Notes under the pieces: generated by a model
What the model saw: only the letters and a program-made list of their open reading frames with translations
Databases searched by the model: none
What the model was told of the DNA's origin: nothing
Program-made: the position numbers and the translations under genes
DNA from: Amia ocellicauda
Taxonomy: Eukaryota; Chordata; Actinopteri; Amiiformes; Amiidae
Direction of reading: 5' to 3'
Length of the DNA stretch: 64,000 nucleotides
Assembly: GCF_036373705.1 (NCBI RefSeq)
Contig: NC_089850.1
Span: forward strand, 30,010,733 to 30,074,732
Shown: positions 1-12,100 of the stretch, piece by piece
Layout of the letters: every line of letters begins with the position of its first letter
How positions within the stretch are numbered: the first letter of the stretch is position 1

Positions 1-560
1 GGGGATTGGCTGGCAAGGGGCCGGTTCAGCCCTGCGCAGTGACGCGGCGGTGCTCCGGCGCCCCTGTACCTGCACTGCAACACACGACTGCGGCGCTTTT
101 GTTTGAGACGGGAGAGAGGTGTGCGGGGGAATGCGTGTGCAGTGCAGCGACTGAAGTCATGAGACACACATGCACACATGCACACGTCCAAATACCGTGT
201 CTTGTAATGTCACAGCCTGCACGCTGTACAGCACATGGGTGTCGACGTTCAGCCAATATATAGGTTTGCATGAAGCTTCGATCCCCAGATAAACATGAGG
301 AATTCAAATCGTGCACTATGAAAGCACCATTAATGATCGTTCTTCTTCTTATTAAAAGAGATATTGCATTCAAAACAGTAGTGTGAAATGAACCCGGTTG
401 CACTGACGCACGTCCTGCGCAGGTGTGGACTGTTCTGCACCGCACCGGGGATTCAAGCACATGTGCGCAGAGGCGCGCTTCATCCACTACACAGATCACT
501 TGTTTTCATGGAGTACTTTCTCACTGCGCACGGCATAGGGGTGGTCTTCTACATTATGTA
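1..560. promoter_or_regulatory. CpG-rich left edge, possible promoter flank
   Basis: The first 130 bases hold roughly a dozen CpG dinucleotides and are much more GC-rich than the following kilobases, and CpGs continue more sparsely to about 540. No exon of a known protein could be read on either strand. In the human map the gene after AFG1L on the same strand is FOXO3, so this could be the outer flank of a FOXO3 promoter island lying left of the window. That is inference from gene order only; no FOXO3 coding sequence is visible. Confidence 0.25.
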
Positions 561-2403
561 ACACTCTGGCCATGATTTTTTTGTTGCAACTTTTTTACAT
601 CGAGTTTTTGTTTCTGGAATAGTTCATTTCTCCACGGTGTATTTAATAGTAATAGTACTATATAAAAAAAAGTCATCTTGGGACTATTTTTGTTAAGCAA
701 ACTAACTGCACGTGTGAAGTGTAAATGATGGTACTGATCTCCTACTGTGTAGGATGTAGCAGAAGTTGGGTTTATAAATGTCCGAAACTACTTGGATTAT
801 TGAGTATTAGCATTGGGGTTCTAGGTGCATTGCAGGAATGTACTTGGTTTAAAATGGTGGAGCCTAATGCTATTTTTCCCACACCCAATTAAGTGTCAGT
901 TTAAAGAACTAATTTAATTTCACAGTCTATTGGTCAGACAAAACCCTCAAATAGGCAGAAATTGTGACTTAGGCAGCAGTTGGAAATAGTCCGATAATGT
1001 ATTGGATATTGACATTTACAAGGTGACGATTTAATGGCCGTTCTGGGTATCAAGATATCATAATTATTTTATGTAAATTAGCCAACATTAATGAACATAG
1101 TCAAAGCTTTGGCACCAAAGATTGTTTTAAAGGGCAGCACAGTGGTTAGCACTGCTACATCACAGCTCCTGCCATCCAGGTTTGATTCCTGCCTGTGTGG
1201 GTTGTCTCAGGGTGCTCTGCTTTCTTACCATATCCCAAAGCCATACTGGTCAACTTTAAAATGCTGTGTGTGTTAGTGCTAACCTGAGATGGACTGGTGC
1301 TAAGCCAACGTGGATCCTGCCCTTTGTCTTCTGGCTTAGTTTCTGACTGTAATTGCATATGGATAAATGTTTGTTTGAAAATATAAAATAACTGGCAGAA
1401 AACTGTGCTTTACTGAAATGAACAGCACAGAGAGAAAAGTGAGAGAAACTGTCATTTTGCAACAGAAGATCTAACAACTATAATGATACAATGCCACACT
1501 TGACAGCAGGGCTCACAAAAGACACACAGCAGTGGATGATGCTGCTCTGGACAAAGGAGTACATAGAGAAACTGACAGACCTTTGGCTCTCTGTGGTGTG
1601 GTCATATGACAAAACATTTTGCAACTAAATTAATCCTTGAAAGCCAATGAAGACAACTGCCAGGGTTTGTGAAACAGCAGATATATTTATATGTAAAGGG
1701 TTTAGGACGGGTTCCATAGTAGATCTGGTCAAGGTTGAATTTCACAATGCAAACAAATCCAGGCCAAAGATGTGCAGATTGTTTTTCAATCATTTTTTAG
1801 TCAATCATTAAATAGGTTTGTGTTGTGCTAAAGAGACACTTACATGCCCCAATCAAATGTTCAGAGTGAAAAGGCTGGAAAACAAATGACTCCAATGTGT
1901 AGAAATGTCTCAGAATAAAATACCTATAGTTCTACTGGTATAGAACCTAAAAGCTAACAATAAATCAACTTCTCCTGTAAACACAAATCTCCGATAGACC
2001 AAAACTGTTATATAAATGTTATATCTTGTTAAGGTATATAATCCATCTGAAAGTGTCATTCTCTTGGACCTGGAAGACTATTATAGTGAACTATATTAAA
2101 GGCTATTACTGGCAATTGTCAAGTATATTATTGTTCACCAAAGGTATTTTTTATCTTTAACAATAAGCACCCTGAGTAAAACCAGCAAGGAAAGGTTTCC
2201 TTCTGTCACATAGTAAGATGTGTTTTATTTGTCAATCTTTCTTCTTTTCATAGTTTACTGTGGTTTCACAAGGATATTCAACATACACATGCAAAATTGT
2301 ATTGGTCCTATCATTACAAAAAATAAATAAATTATATTACGCAAAAGAACAACAAAACTAAATTCCTTTCTACTATAATATACATTTCAGTGTTTTCCCT
2401 CAT
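561..2403. other. Intergenic, AT-rich
   Basis: Apart from the SINE-like repeat at about 1131-1390, nothing here is recognised. Open frames are short and overlap on both strands with no splice or homology support. Confidence 0.5.
1131..1390 (+). repeat. tRNA-derived SINE-like element
   Basis: The sequence starts GGGCAGCACAGTGGTTAGCA and has an A-box-like stretch (TGGTTAGCACTG, about 1143-1154) and a near-consensus B box (GGTTTGATTCC, 1179-1189), spaced like an internal RNA polymerase III promoter. The body then follows the GTTGTCTCAGGGTGCTCTG and GAGATGGACTGG pattern of a short interspersed repeat family common in fish genomes. It is diverged and the right end is not sharp. The family name is not assigned. 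Confidence 0.55.
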
Positions 2404-2721
2404 TTAGGATCCCAGCTCTTCACTCCCATGATAACACACCTTGATACAAAACCTCCTGCTGTCTAACTCGTGTCTGAGGTAGTTGCTAGGACTGTTAAGG
2501 TGACACTGTTTAATTTCATAGAGGTTCAGTTTTCTAAAGTGATGCTGTATTTCAATGTCCATCGCCCACAACTGAGAGCAACCACTGCAGACCAGAATGT
2601 GTGTAGGTGAGCAATGATTCATCCGATCTGTGGTCAGACTCTCACTGTGCACATTATGCAAGCTTTCTTTTAAGATGTTGTATCTTTTTTTTTCTGATTT
2701 GCAGGACACAGCAGTAGCCAC
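2404..2721 (-). other. Unassigned 105-codon open frame
   Basis: An ATG-to-stop frame of 105 codons on the minus strand with ordinary amino-acid composition, beginning MATAVSCKSEKK. I recognise no domain or family, and there is no neighbouring exon or clear splice signal. It could be chance or a decayed exon. It is listed because it is one of the longest frames in the left intergenic region. Confidence 0.12.
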
Positions 2722-3107
2722 GATAGTTTCACATTTGTTCAGTACGATCGATCCTAAAGTAGCATAAAACAGATTACCCGTCTTATAACAGAGCTACATT
2801 TGTTGTATTTTTGATTACTTTTTTTTTAGAAATTAATTAATGGTGAAATCGATGTGATTTGTCAGGCAGTTAATCACCCTTTTTAAAATGTTCTCTCCTC
2901 CCATGTTCTGTGTGTTAACAAATTATTTATCCTCAGGCAAGTTGTGTCCTCTATCCCCTTCAAACAGAATGTGTCCCAATGAGACATATTATAATTAAAG
3001 GGTAACTTCACCTTAAGATATTATACTATGACATGAAACTAAATTAGTGCCATGTATTTTTGTGAAAGAAATTAAGAGATATTTGGAAATTATGCACCAA
3101 TTTTATT

Positions 3108-3180
3108 GTATATGTGTATATATGTAGAATATATATGTGTGTGTGTGTGTATATATATATACAAATATACACACATATAT
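3108..3180. repeat. (TA)n/(GT)n compound microsatellite
   Basis: Alternating TA, TG and GT dinucleotides with a central GT run of about 15 bases, followed by TA and AC tracts. It produces spurious Tyr/Ile/His/Val-rich open frames on both strands. Confidence 0.9.
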
Positions 3181-3833
3181 AGTCTTAATATAGTGACGTC
3201 ACACCTCAATTGTTTTCTTTTGTTGTCGTTCTTGTTATTTTCTTCTTTTGTGTCTTTAAACCACTCTACGCCTGCCCGCATTCTCCACCAGGCGTGACAG
3301 TGTGGAGGGGTAGGGCCAGCACTGCCAGGGCTCTCAGGTGGGGTTCAGGAAACACATAGACAGGGTTACAGTGCAAAACAGGGATTTATAAAAAGTGTGC
3401 GTGAAGCAAACTTCAGATCCTGGGGATCAGTTTCTTTTTGTATGCTACTTTAGGACTGATTGTACTGAATACATGTGAAAAATATGTATCTATTATATCT
3501 TACACCTCTGAAGGTGTCCGGTAGACATTACATTGGTCTAGCATACTGTGTGAACAACAGGGATCCTGGAGTTTTCCACTCAGTCAGATCCAGGAGGCAA
3601 GAGACGAACTGAACGAACGAGTTGGGAGCAGAGAAACTAGACATCTTAAGACACAAGGTCCTAAAAAACCATTCCTCATGAGACAGAAATCCCCTCTCCC
3701 AGAATCTGCAGTCTCTCTAATCTGGTTTCTGTATCTCTTATCTGGTTTCAGTTCCTTTAATTCTGTCCTGATCCTTTAAACATGAATCAAAGCAAACCGC
3801 ACGATCTACAGATATACAATTGTGAAAAAATGC

Positions 3834-3891
3834 TATTTCTCTTTCTGTGTCTTACATTAGGCAGGGAACCTGAGACACAGAAAGAGAAATA
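3834..3891. repeat. Perfect 19-bp hairpin
   Basis: The left arm at 3834-3852 (TATTTCTCTTTCTGTGTCT) is exactly complementary to the right arm at 3873-3891, with 20 bases between. One G-U and one A-U pair could extend the stem inward. The arms are purine- or pyrimidine-biased but not simple repeats. It may be a relic of a small inverted-repeat transposon or a stem-loop in a transcript. Nothing identifies it as a known RNA gene. Confidence 0.6.
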
Positions 3892-4450
3892 AAAAAAATT
3901 CCTCCACTTTCGTTCACGTCTCCATAGCAGAATGCCAAATTCAACCGCTATTGAACCCTGGGAGACAGAGTGCTAACTCATGGCCACTTGGGTAGGGTGT
4001 ATGCTAGAGTCAGCCAGATTAACCACATTGACTTCATCAGACCAGGAAACTGCTTTCAAAAATCTGCCTGTAATTATAGCACAATAAAGGTTTATGACAA
4101 CAGTCTGAGTATCTGCCACTCCTGCATTTGTGAATATTGCATTTCAGAGTGACATAAGAGTGTTTTGTTTGGCAAAGGGTGGACTTAAGATTTTGAAATG
4201 CATCACATTATAAAGTTACCATGAGGATTAGGGTCACTGGGTTGAACAAATGCTACTGAATGATCTCGTGGCTACCAAAATAATTTGATTAGTGCATTCC
4301 TTCTTCGCAGTACAAGGATACCGGACACAATATATTACAATTTGATGGCTTTCTTTGTAAGGTGTTGACAGAAGCAGTCTGCTATGTTAGTACCAATCCT
4401 CTGAGTAAAACCCCTGTCCTGATTAACAATAGCATTTCTTAGACAGTTTC

Positions 4451-6496
4451 TCAATAAATCAGTTTGCAAGGAATGTTGAAATACCGGTGATGGGTTCTAG
4501 TTATCCAGCAGTCATAGTATCTGAATAAGGGAAAGGCCTCAGCAGAACTCAGAAATGTGTCGAAAAACTTTCTGATTTCTATGAAAACACGAAGGAATGC
4601 AGAATAAACACAGAAAGCATAGCAGCCCAGCCTTGGGTGGGTCTGACCTGTCTGAAGGGAAAACAGCCAGCCAGACAGCCCTGCACTCTGCTCTAACAAT
4701 GACTCTGGTTATACCAAGGATATACTGTATTGGGTGTATAAAACTAACAGCACCATTCCTTGTATCCGGTGTTACGCTGTGGTACAGTGGAAAATTTGTG
4801 CTACAATTTGAAATTCCTACTTGGGAGCCTTTGACCGCAAATTACTAAAATCCTGCTGAATGAAAGAGTATGTATGGAAAAAGGAAAACTAACAGAAAAA
4901 AATAGATTTTGAGGTTATTTAGATATATGTTTTCCCTCCTACCCTACATGTATGAAATAGTACTTTTTTTTACATGCAGTCATAATCTAAGTCACTTGGT
5001 AAGTCTTCCCAAGCAAAACTTTAAAAGGCCTAACATTGATGGAGCCTTTGGTGAGAAGGGTATTGATAATTTTAATCTTCTCTGATCCCCTAACTTCCTA
5101 AATACTGCTATATGTTTCTGAATTAAAAAAAGAGTGCCTTGGTATGTTGTCCTTTCTGTACAACGACCCTAGCAGAAGAGGGTTGTTTTTTCCTGATAAA
5201 TTAACGAGGAGTTGTTTTTCATTTAATGTAATTGGTTTCTTTATCTTGATTTATCTTGTTCTATGAAGTAGGCTGCACTTCCGTCTTTATTGTTGCACTA
5301 ACGTCTTGCAATACGTCTTCAGATGACAAATATATTTGGTATGATATTAGTCATTGAAGCTAGTGTTTGACAGGAAGACATTTTGGGGCATTTGTTCTGC
5401 AATTTCAGTAAACAAATATATTGGAAGATTTACTTTTATTTTATCATCTGCTTCTGGGAAGGCAACATATTTAATAAACAAGAACATTCATGGTATTTCA
5501 AAATCAAACACACACACTAATGGTACAGATTTCATTTGAAAAGCAAGACCTGTTAGTTTCGTTTTTTGGCTAATGCAGTGACTATCAGTGTGTGCAGTAT
5601 ACAGGGATGCTCAGGGAAACTGTGATACTTAAACCAAGACCGTGGGCGAGAATAAGCAGAGTCAATCCCCAGCCTCAGGCCTTTTCCTCACCATTCGATG
5701 TTTCAAATGTCATGCTTTTGAATGCAGTGTTGTGGATGGATATGTGTTCATAAAGTCTTATACCATATGCATAAACTAAACAAACAACCAGCATAACCAA
5801 GCAACCCAACCGCGCCTCTCTGAAGTATGGCGAAGGCCTCGGATGAAATGTCATTGGAGTGAGTCTTGGAATGGACAGGGGTTTTCTTCCTTTCATAGAA
5901 AATGAACGAACTATAATGCGTGACAGTGCGTTTTAAGAATTCCTCTGGTCTTTTCCGGATATCTAGTTTGCTGGCAGATGATGACGATGATGGAGGAACA
6001 TTTTCATATTCCAGAGAAGCACATAACCAGCTCATGACATCAGCCATTAAAATGGGCATTATAATAGGGGAGTGTGTCAAGTGATAGCACAACCTAGCAA
6101 TTCATCTTTTGGTGTTGTTACATTGCTCTGATATTGATTTGTATCATCACAAGACACTCTGGAAATAGCTGTCCTTCGGGGAATAAAAGGAAGTTTGCCA
6201 ATTAAACACTGCACTGCATCTTCCAGTGTTCTGTGGTCATTTTGTACCGACTGCAAGAATCCTTTAAAATCCTTTTTGTTTGTTGACACTTATTATGTTA
6301 AGTCAAACCTTTCCTAGCATATGCTTAGATTTAGTAGTGCACAGAAATGGTAATCATACTGGCATGCTGCATATCTGTAGTGGTGCAAGGGCTGGAGAGG
6401 TTCACTGATAGCTGTGAAAGCAAGGCTGCTGTCTACAATTAGAATCGGCACAGACGGAAGCAGAGTTTGACACATCGTCTCCTGAAAGTTCTCCAA
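4451..6496 (-). other. Cluster of unassigned minus-strand open frames
   Basis: Four minus-strand frames lie in order: 6496-6314 (60 codons), 6289-6077 (70), 6092-5748 (114) and 4699-4451 (82). The second and third overlap by 16 bases in different frames, the pattern left when a frameshift breaks a longer frame. The last could begin as an exon after a pyrimidine-rich stretch ending TTTTCATAG near 4592. No family is confidently recognised. A decayed gene, an unannotated exon set or chance are all possible. Confidence 0.15.
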
Positions 6497-7060
6497 TCAA
6501 AGTATCTGTTGGATACACACCCCCTAAACACACCCCACCCACTCAGGGCTACAGTCCTGCAGCTCCTTTGTTATTGGTTGAGGGGGGATATTATTTGCAA
6601 CAGCTGATCTCTTGTTTACCCACAGCACACATGTGCTTTTTTTTACCCAAGTTTAGGAAATTGAGCAGCAGCACAACGGGATGCAAACTCTGCTGCCATC
6701 TTGTGGAGTTACACTCTAAACACCATTCTGCAATGATACACAGTCAGAGCGCACTGAATAGATTTCATATTGAAACATCACTGAATCTGAAAGACTGGAA
6801 TTTTGTGCATTCCTGACATAATATGATCTTAATTATCCGAGCAGAATACAATTTAAATGTTTCTGGTAAGAGCTCTGTGGAGCACATTTTGTATTACATA
6901 TTGTATATATATGTCAGTGTGACTGTGACCATACAAATGTGTCATATGCGCAGTTAAAAACTATCCATCCACTGCATTACTACCTTTATTGCAATATCCT
7001 CGACTTACCAACTTTGAATACAAACCACCCAATGGCGTGATCTTGGACTATTTTTATCAG

Positions 7061-7180
7061 GTGTAGGCAACCCTGGTCCGGGAGATTCAGCCCTGTAGGT
7101 TTCTCTTAATCAGCAAATTCTAAATACCTGGAACAGATAGTAATTACGATCAATTGGGCCAATTGAATCAATTATTTTAT
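7061..7180. repeat. Common interspersed-repeat fragment
   Basis: The stretch GTAGGCAACCCTGGTCCGGG, then CCTGTAGGTTTCTCTTAATC and, further on, CAATTGGGCCAATTGAATC, follows the pattern of an ancient repeat found widely in vertebrate genomes (GGCAACCCTGGTCCTGGAG, then CTGCAGGTTTT, ending in AATTGAACCAATTA-like sequence). Coordinates are approximate and the family is not named. Confidence 0.4.
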
Positions 7181-8913
7181 TAGTCATTCTGAAAAACAAA
7201 TCATCAAGTTTGCCTAGTAGCATTTTATACAACATGTATAAATAGATCATTATATTATTTCCATGTGTTCGGGTATAGGGTTTGAAGTGTTTTGAAAGAC
7301 ACTCAGAGGATGTCAAGTTTGACACTAGGGGAATGAGGATTGAAAGTATTTATTATGTGCAGTACATATTTTAGTTTGTAGTACATAGTTTTCCCTGTAT
7401 TTACCTGTATATTGCATATATATAAAACAGGTTGGCCATATGATATGTATGGATTATACACCACTAGAGGGAGCCAATAGCCTACCAGAAAATAACAAAC
7501 TTGCCAATGGAATGAATTATATATATTATTTTGTTATTTACAGTACAATTGTTCCAGCCTATACACAACAGTTCTGTTAACTTCCATCTGCAGTGCAGCA
7601 TTCCACCATCTACCAAAACCATATTGTCTAAAATTACATTTAAAATATTTTAATATTAAAACAACTGAACAAGTTATGTTGACATAACAGCCTTTTGGCA
7701 GTAATCTTCAAAGTTAAGTCATTATATTCAAGTTTTACAATACACCTGCATTATAGCCACAGATGGGTGATAAATCACAAGTTTAATGAAAAGTGCCCTA
7801 GTTCATTTCACTTAGAAACAAGAACTGAAGAACAAAAGCACAATTAGCAAACGAGAAGAGGCCGATCCGCCAATTTACTCATTTTGTTGCTAGTTATCAT
7901 GTTAATCATGTTAATTAATTAAGTCAAAGTAGCTGCGTCTTCAAAGTACCCAGAGATTTGTGCACATAGCTAGGTAGTCTGTGTCTAAACCCCAACCACT
8001 TCCTGTAACAAAGGCGAGTTGTTATATAAGCTGTGGCATTGCTTTAACTCTGCTATATTAGAATGAGCATTATGGGACAGCTTGGCCCTATGTCTTCTGC
8101 AGGGATTGACGCAAGGCTCTCTCACAGAAGGCTGATATTTATTCCAGGGGTACAGAAATGTAGCCAGGAAAGGGGGAAATGCATTACTTTATGGTGCTCA
8201 TTCAATGAAGCAGGTATTTAGGTTTGTTATATGGTAAGGCAGTAGATGGCAGCAGTTTCCTGTGATAAAAGTGCTTAAACAAAATAATCCAGTCAAAATA
8301 AGACATTTTATATTCCCTTGAAACAGCCGGTGCTTTAACCGTACTGCTGTTGCCTTCTTGTAGAACTTTATAGTTATTTTTCTTTAACTACTAATCATGA
8401 AAATCTGCTTATGCTATTAAATAGTAAATAATCTGGAGTATTTCAGAGAGGTGTTTTATATAAATAAGAGAATTTAAATGTATAACATATTTCAAATGGA
8501 TATTTATGAATCCTTATAATCAGCAAATGAGACAAAATTAAATAAACTCATCCTTCTTGTGTAGAATAACAATAAATAAGTCAAATTTGTTAAGGACTGT
8601 GTTTCGGTTATAGTGCTCCAGAAATGTAAAACATAGTAAGTGGCTCCTGTATGTAAGAAAGCCATACAAATTGTGTTTTAACCAATTCCCAACACAATCA
8701 TACATGTTTAAGGCAATACTGTAATATGTTTCATGTTTAAACAACTGGAAACATAATTCCTATAAAACATCATTAAAAATACTACACCATTCCCTCATCT
8801 TCACTATGAACATCAAATACCAGATGTATAGATGCTGTGCCTGTAATAAAAACATTTCATTATTGTTTCCAGAATAAAAACTATTTCTGGAAAACACAAT
8901 GTGATGTAGATGA

Positions 8914-8919
8914 TTTAAT
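8914..8919 (-). terminator. AFG1L: Candidate AFG1L poly(A) signal (ATTAAA)
   Basis: Read on the minus strand this is ATTAAA, 149 bases past the AFG1L stop codon, followed by a GT-rich stretch. It is the first canonical-type hexamer I noticed downstream. Usage is unproven. Confidence 0.35.
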
Positions 8920-9067
8920 GCTACAACTGCTAAGCTGCAATGGTTAGATCATTAACGTGTCTATAATGATAATAAATATATTGCATTGCTTCCATATAGG
9001 GCCTTATTGAGATTCTATTTCCCACTTCTTGTGAAGAGATGATCTTCTCCGAGTCTCCACACAGAGG

Positions 9068-9184
9068 CTAGCTTGTGCTTCGGGCCCCTTCTGTCCAGTA
9101 TTGCTCAGTCTGCATCTCAGTGAGCCGGGACACTGTCCTCTGAAACGCAAAGATCTCCTCCTCTCCAGTGAAAATGGACAGCTC
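9068..9184 (-). CDS. AFG1L: AFG1L coding exon 13 and stop
   Basis: 117 nt beginning [20 protein letters not shown], then [10 protein letters not shown], ending ARSTS and TAG (9070-9068). The C-terminal motif is highly conserved in the family. Confidence 0.96.
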   Translation of the reverse strand, partial: ELSIFTGEEEIFAFQRTVSRLTEMQTEQYWTEGARSTS

Positions 9185-12100
9185 CTGTGCTGTATTCTGG
9201 ACAAACACAAACACCATTTATGTCACTTATTTGATCTTACTAGGTCTCTGCTTATAGATATTAGAAGTCTCCTATAATTGTTTTTGACTAGCGTCTCTTC
9301 GGTTTTATGAGGCGTCTTATATCAGTCCTAAGGATCTCACAATAATAATTATAATAGTGCTCAAGTTGTGCACTGTGGACAAGCATACAGTTAAAAAAAA
9401 TGTCCCTCATTTGTCAACTCAAATGCAAATATTACTATCATCACTATATCGGGAGCTCTACATGTATATACAGGAATGTTCAAAGAAAATCAAAAGTATT
9501 TTTCAATTAACTAATGTAATCATTGGAATCATCTTTAAACCATGCCAAAATGACAAAAGCAGAAGGTCTGGATTCACATGCACGTCAGTGCTTCCTCAGG
9601 GACGCTACAAGGACTAGGTAGAAGAAAACAATTACTTGCATAGGCCCTGTGAATTGGAAATGTAAGCATGCAGACAAGCCCAGAAAATGTAATTGTGAGT
9701 GTTCAGATCAGATGTGGGAAGAATGTGAAAAGAACCTGCATGACATAATTAGTGACAGTGTGCTAAAACGAAGCCAGTGGACTCAAGTCAGACAGCGCTC
9801 TGAGAAGTCCCCACTTATACGACTGCTTTCGCATCACACAGAACACATCGTACCTCTCTTACGAGACTGATGAGGTCAAGCTGATCTGAGGACTGAAAAT
9901 GAAGCTTCTAGGATTCATGTATTTTTTATCTATTTATTTATGTATGTAATATTTGGGAACAGAATAGCGACTCTGACAGTCAGGATCCGTGCTTTGATTC
10001 TGGAGAAGAGGGGTGCTTTTCCTTGAGACTAAAGTGTGCGGTGTGTCAATGCTGATTATCAGTAGGCCGAAGGAAAGTCAGTCTTTACCCCAGTCAGCCC
10101 AAGATCGTCCATGAGTATCCGGTGAGCCTCGTCATCACTGCCATGACGATCGTGTACAAAAATACTCTCCAGAGGGGCGCTGCCGAGACACACAACACGC
10201 ACCTGGGGAGCGCAAAGACACCTGTGAGCTCCACAACCTCTCTCTCTGAGACTGCGTACATTTATATAGTGGACACCTCCTTTCGTTGAACAACATGTTC
10301 CTGCCTCAGTCTCATGAACCTTTGATGAACTGAAGAACTGATGACAAAACAGTGGCAACACTGAAATTAATGTATATAGTAAGTACATAACAATGAATAA
10401 TGTGTATCCTGACACCCACAACGCCTCCAGAGTATTGAAACTTTTTCCCTGCTTCATCTAACACCCTAAACAAAGGTTTTCATGCAACCGGAACAGAATA
10501 TCTTACAGAGAGAAGGTCGGGACTAATATGGATCACTTATGTTAACATACAAGACAGACCGGCATTTTCTTCTTTGTTAAAAATAAGTAAATGTATCTAT
10601 ATTTTGAAGGGTTGATTGAATCGTACAGCTACAAACAATAAGGAAAGCTCCTCAAGTAGTGTGTGTGGCGACAAATTACACTAGTGATGAAGAACAAACT
10701 GAAACCACAAGGAACGTTCCTTGGAAAATAAAATTCAACTGAATCTGAAATGACTCCAGCGGTAAATGATTAAGGCATCGTAAGGTAGCACTGAAAGACG
10801 GAGCTTTACTTTGTGGTCGTAGAAAGTGTCAATGAGGGTGATGAAGCGCCGGGCTTGAGTCTTCATGGCCAGCGTCAGCAGGGGGATGTTCCGGATGAAC
10901 ACGGTGTCAAACAGTTTACACATCTCCAAGTAGTCACTGGCCCCCAAAGGCTGCAAAGCAAAATAACAGTTTATTAAATGTTTAATAAAAAATCTGTGCC
11001 TTGCAATTAAGATATTTACCACAAAAGAAGATATTTATAACTTGACTACTTTTACTTTTTTAAACATTGATGCAATTGAAAATGTATGGTTGTCTCCTTG
11101 TGTTTCAGCTATGATGCTAAGAAACCTGACTTGTTCTGTTAATACATTGTGAAATCCACGAGCTCTACTAGATAGTGTTGGGAGCAGAGACAGAAGTCAA
11201 ACCGAAAGATGTGAAGAGTACAGAGCAACACAATGAAAGGTGTATCCTTAAAGCAGCAGAAGTAGTATGGAAAATGCTTCATGTATGTCTCAAAATGTAT
11301 AGCAGGTCATTGGATCGATAGCATGACTCAAATATGACTAGTCATAATAAGAAAAACAACTAATAAAGATAGGAAAAGTTTAAAACAATCACTAATAACA
11401 CATTCTCTGGTGAAACAATTTTCTTCAACTCGAAAAATCTCCTCTATATTGTGTGACTGACTGGATTGGACTAATGCACTAATGTCATGAAGAAACGAGC
11501 CCATCTTGTTACTGTCTAGTCACTGAAGCTATTGCAGGGGGAAATAGGCCCCCTGATTGACTTGGAGGGGAACTGAAGGGCTTTTCTCATATTCTGAAGG
11601 TTTATAATGGCCCCACTGACATAAAAAAAGAAAATGCTCCACACGTAAATGCAATTAATAAAGACTATTAGGCTAATATCTTCTGCTTTTCACCTTACTT
11701 GCTACAGCTTCGACAAAACCCCCTCAGAATAGTGGATATTAGCTTTCTTTTAACATGCTTTTGTTATCCTTGTTTTTGTTGAAGTGCATCAACAAAAGGA
11801 ATGATTTAATGCATGTTCAACAATCATGATCCTGACTCAAGGATAGTCTCCGCTGTGCTCTTGTTTACCGATACTTGTAGGTTACAGATCTTGCAAACAT
11901 TAGTACTTCCTGTTGGAGAGAGCTCTGAGAGCCCTTGTTGAAAGGTAAAATTAAAAAAAGTCCCCTGACTCTTTAGAAGCTTTCAAATCATTGACATAGC
12001 CTCTCCAAATAATTATTAGATAAGATACTGAATGCTTTGAATATTAGGTGGCATTATGTTTTTTTTGTTTGTTTGTGTTTTTTTACATTGTGTAATGTAG

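Larger units (their letters stand above)
2722..4450. other. Intergenic with microsatellite and hairpin
   Basis: This contains the GT/TA microsatellite at 3108-3180 and the perfect hairpin at 3834-3891. No gene is recognised. Confidence 0.45.
6497..9067. other. Intergenic and AFG1L 3' side
   Basis: This interval holds the repeat fragment at 7061-7180 and, next to AFG1L, its presumed 3' UTR. The rest is AT-rich with no recognisable coding sequence. Confidence 0.5.

Noticed and set aside
26..499. 157-codon minus-strand frame at the left edge
   Set aside because: CpG-rich sequence has few stops. The product is Cys/His/Arg-rich with no family resemblance, and a plus-strand frame overlaps it.
4451..4699. 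Possible C-terminal exon of MEI4 (a short AFPLF-centred resemblance)
   Set aside because: Only about seven identities over 20 residues, compared from memory. A five-residue match somewhere in 64 kb of six-frame translation is expected by chance, and no other MEI4 exon could be found nearby.
9988..10015. Possible tRNA fragment (TTTGATTC-like B box)
   Set aside because: No matching A box at the right spacing and no cloverleaf can be drawn.
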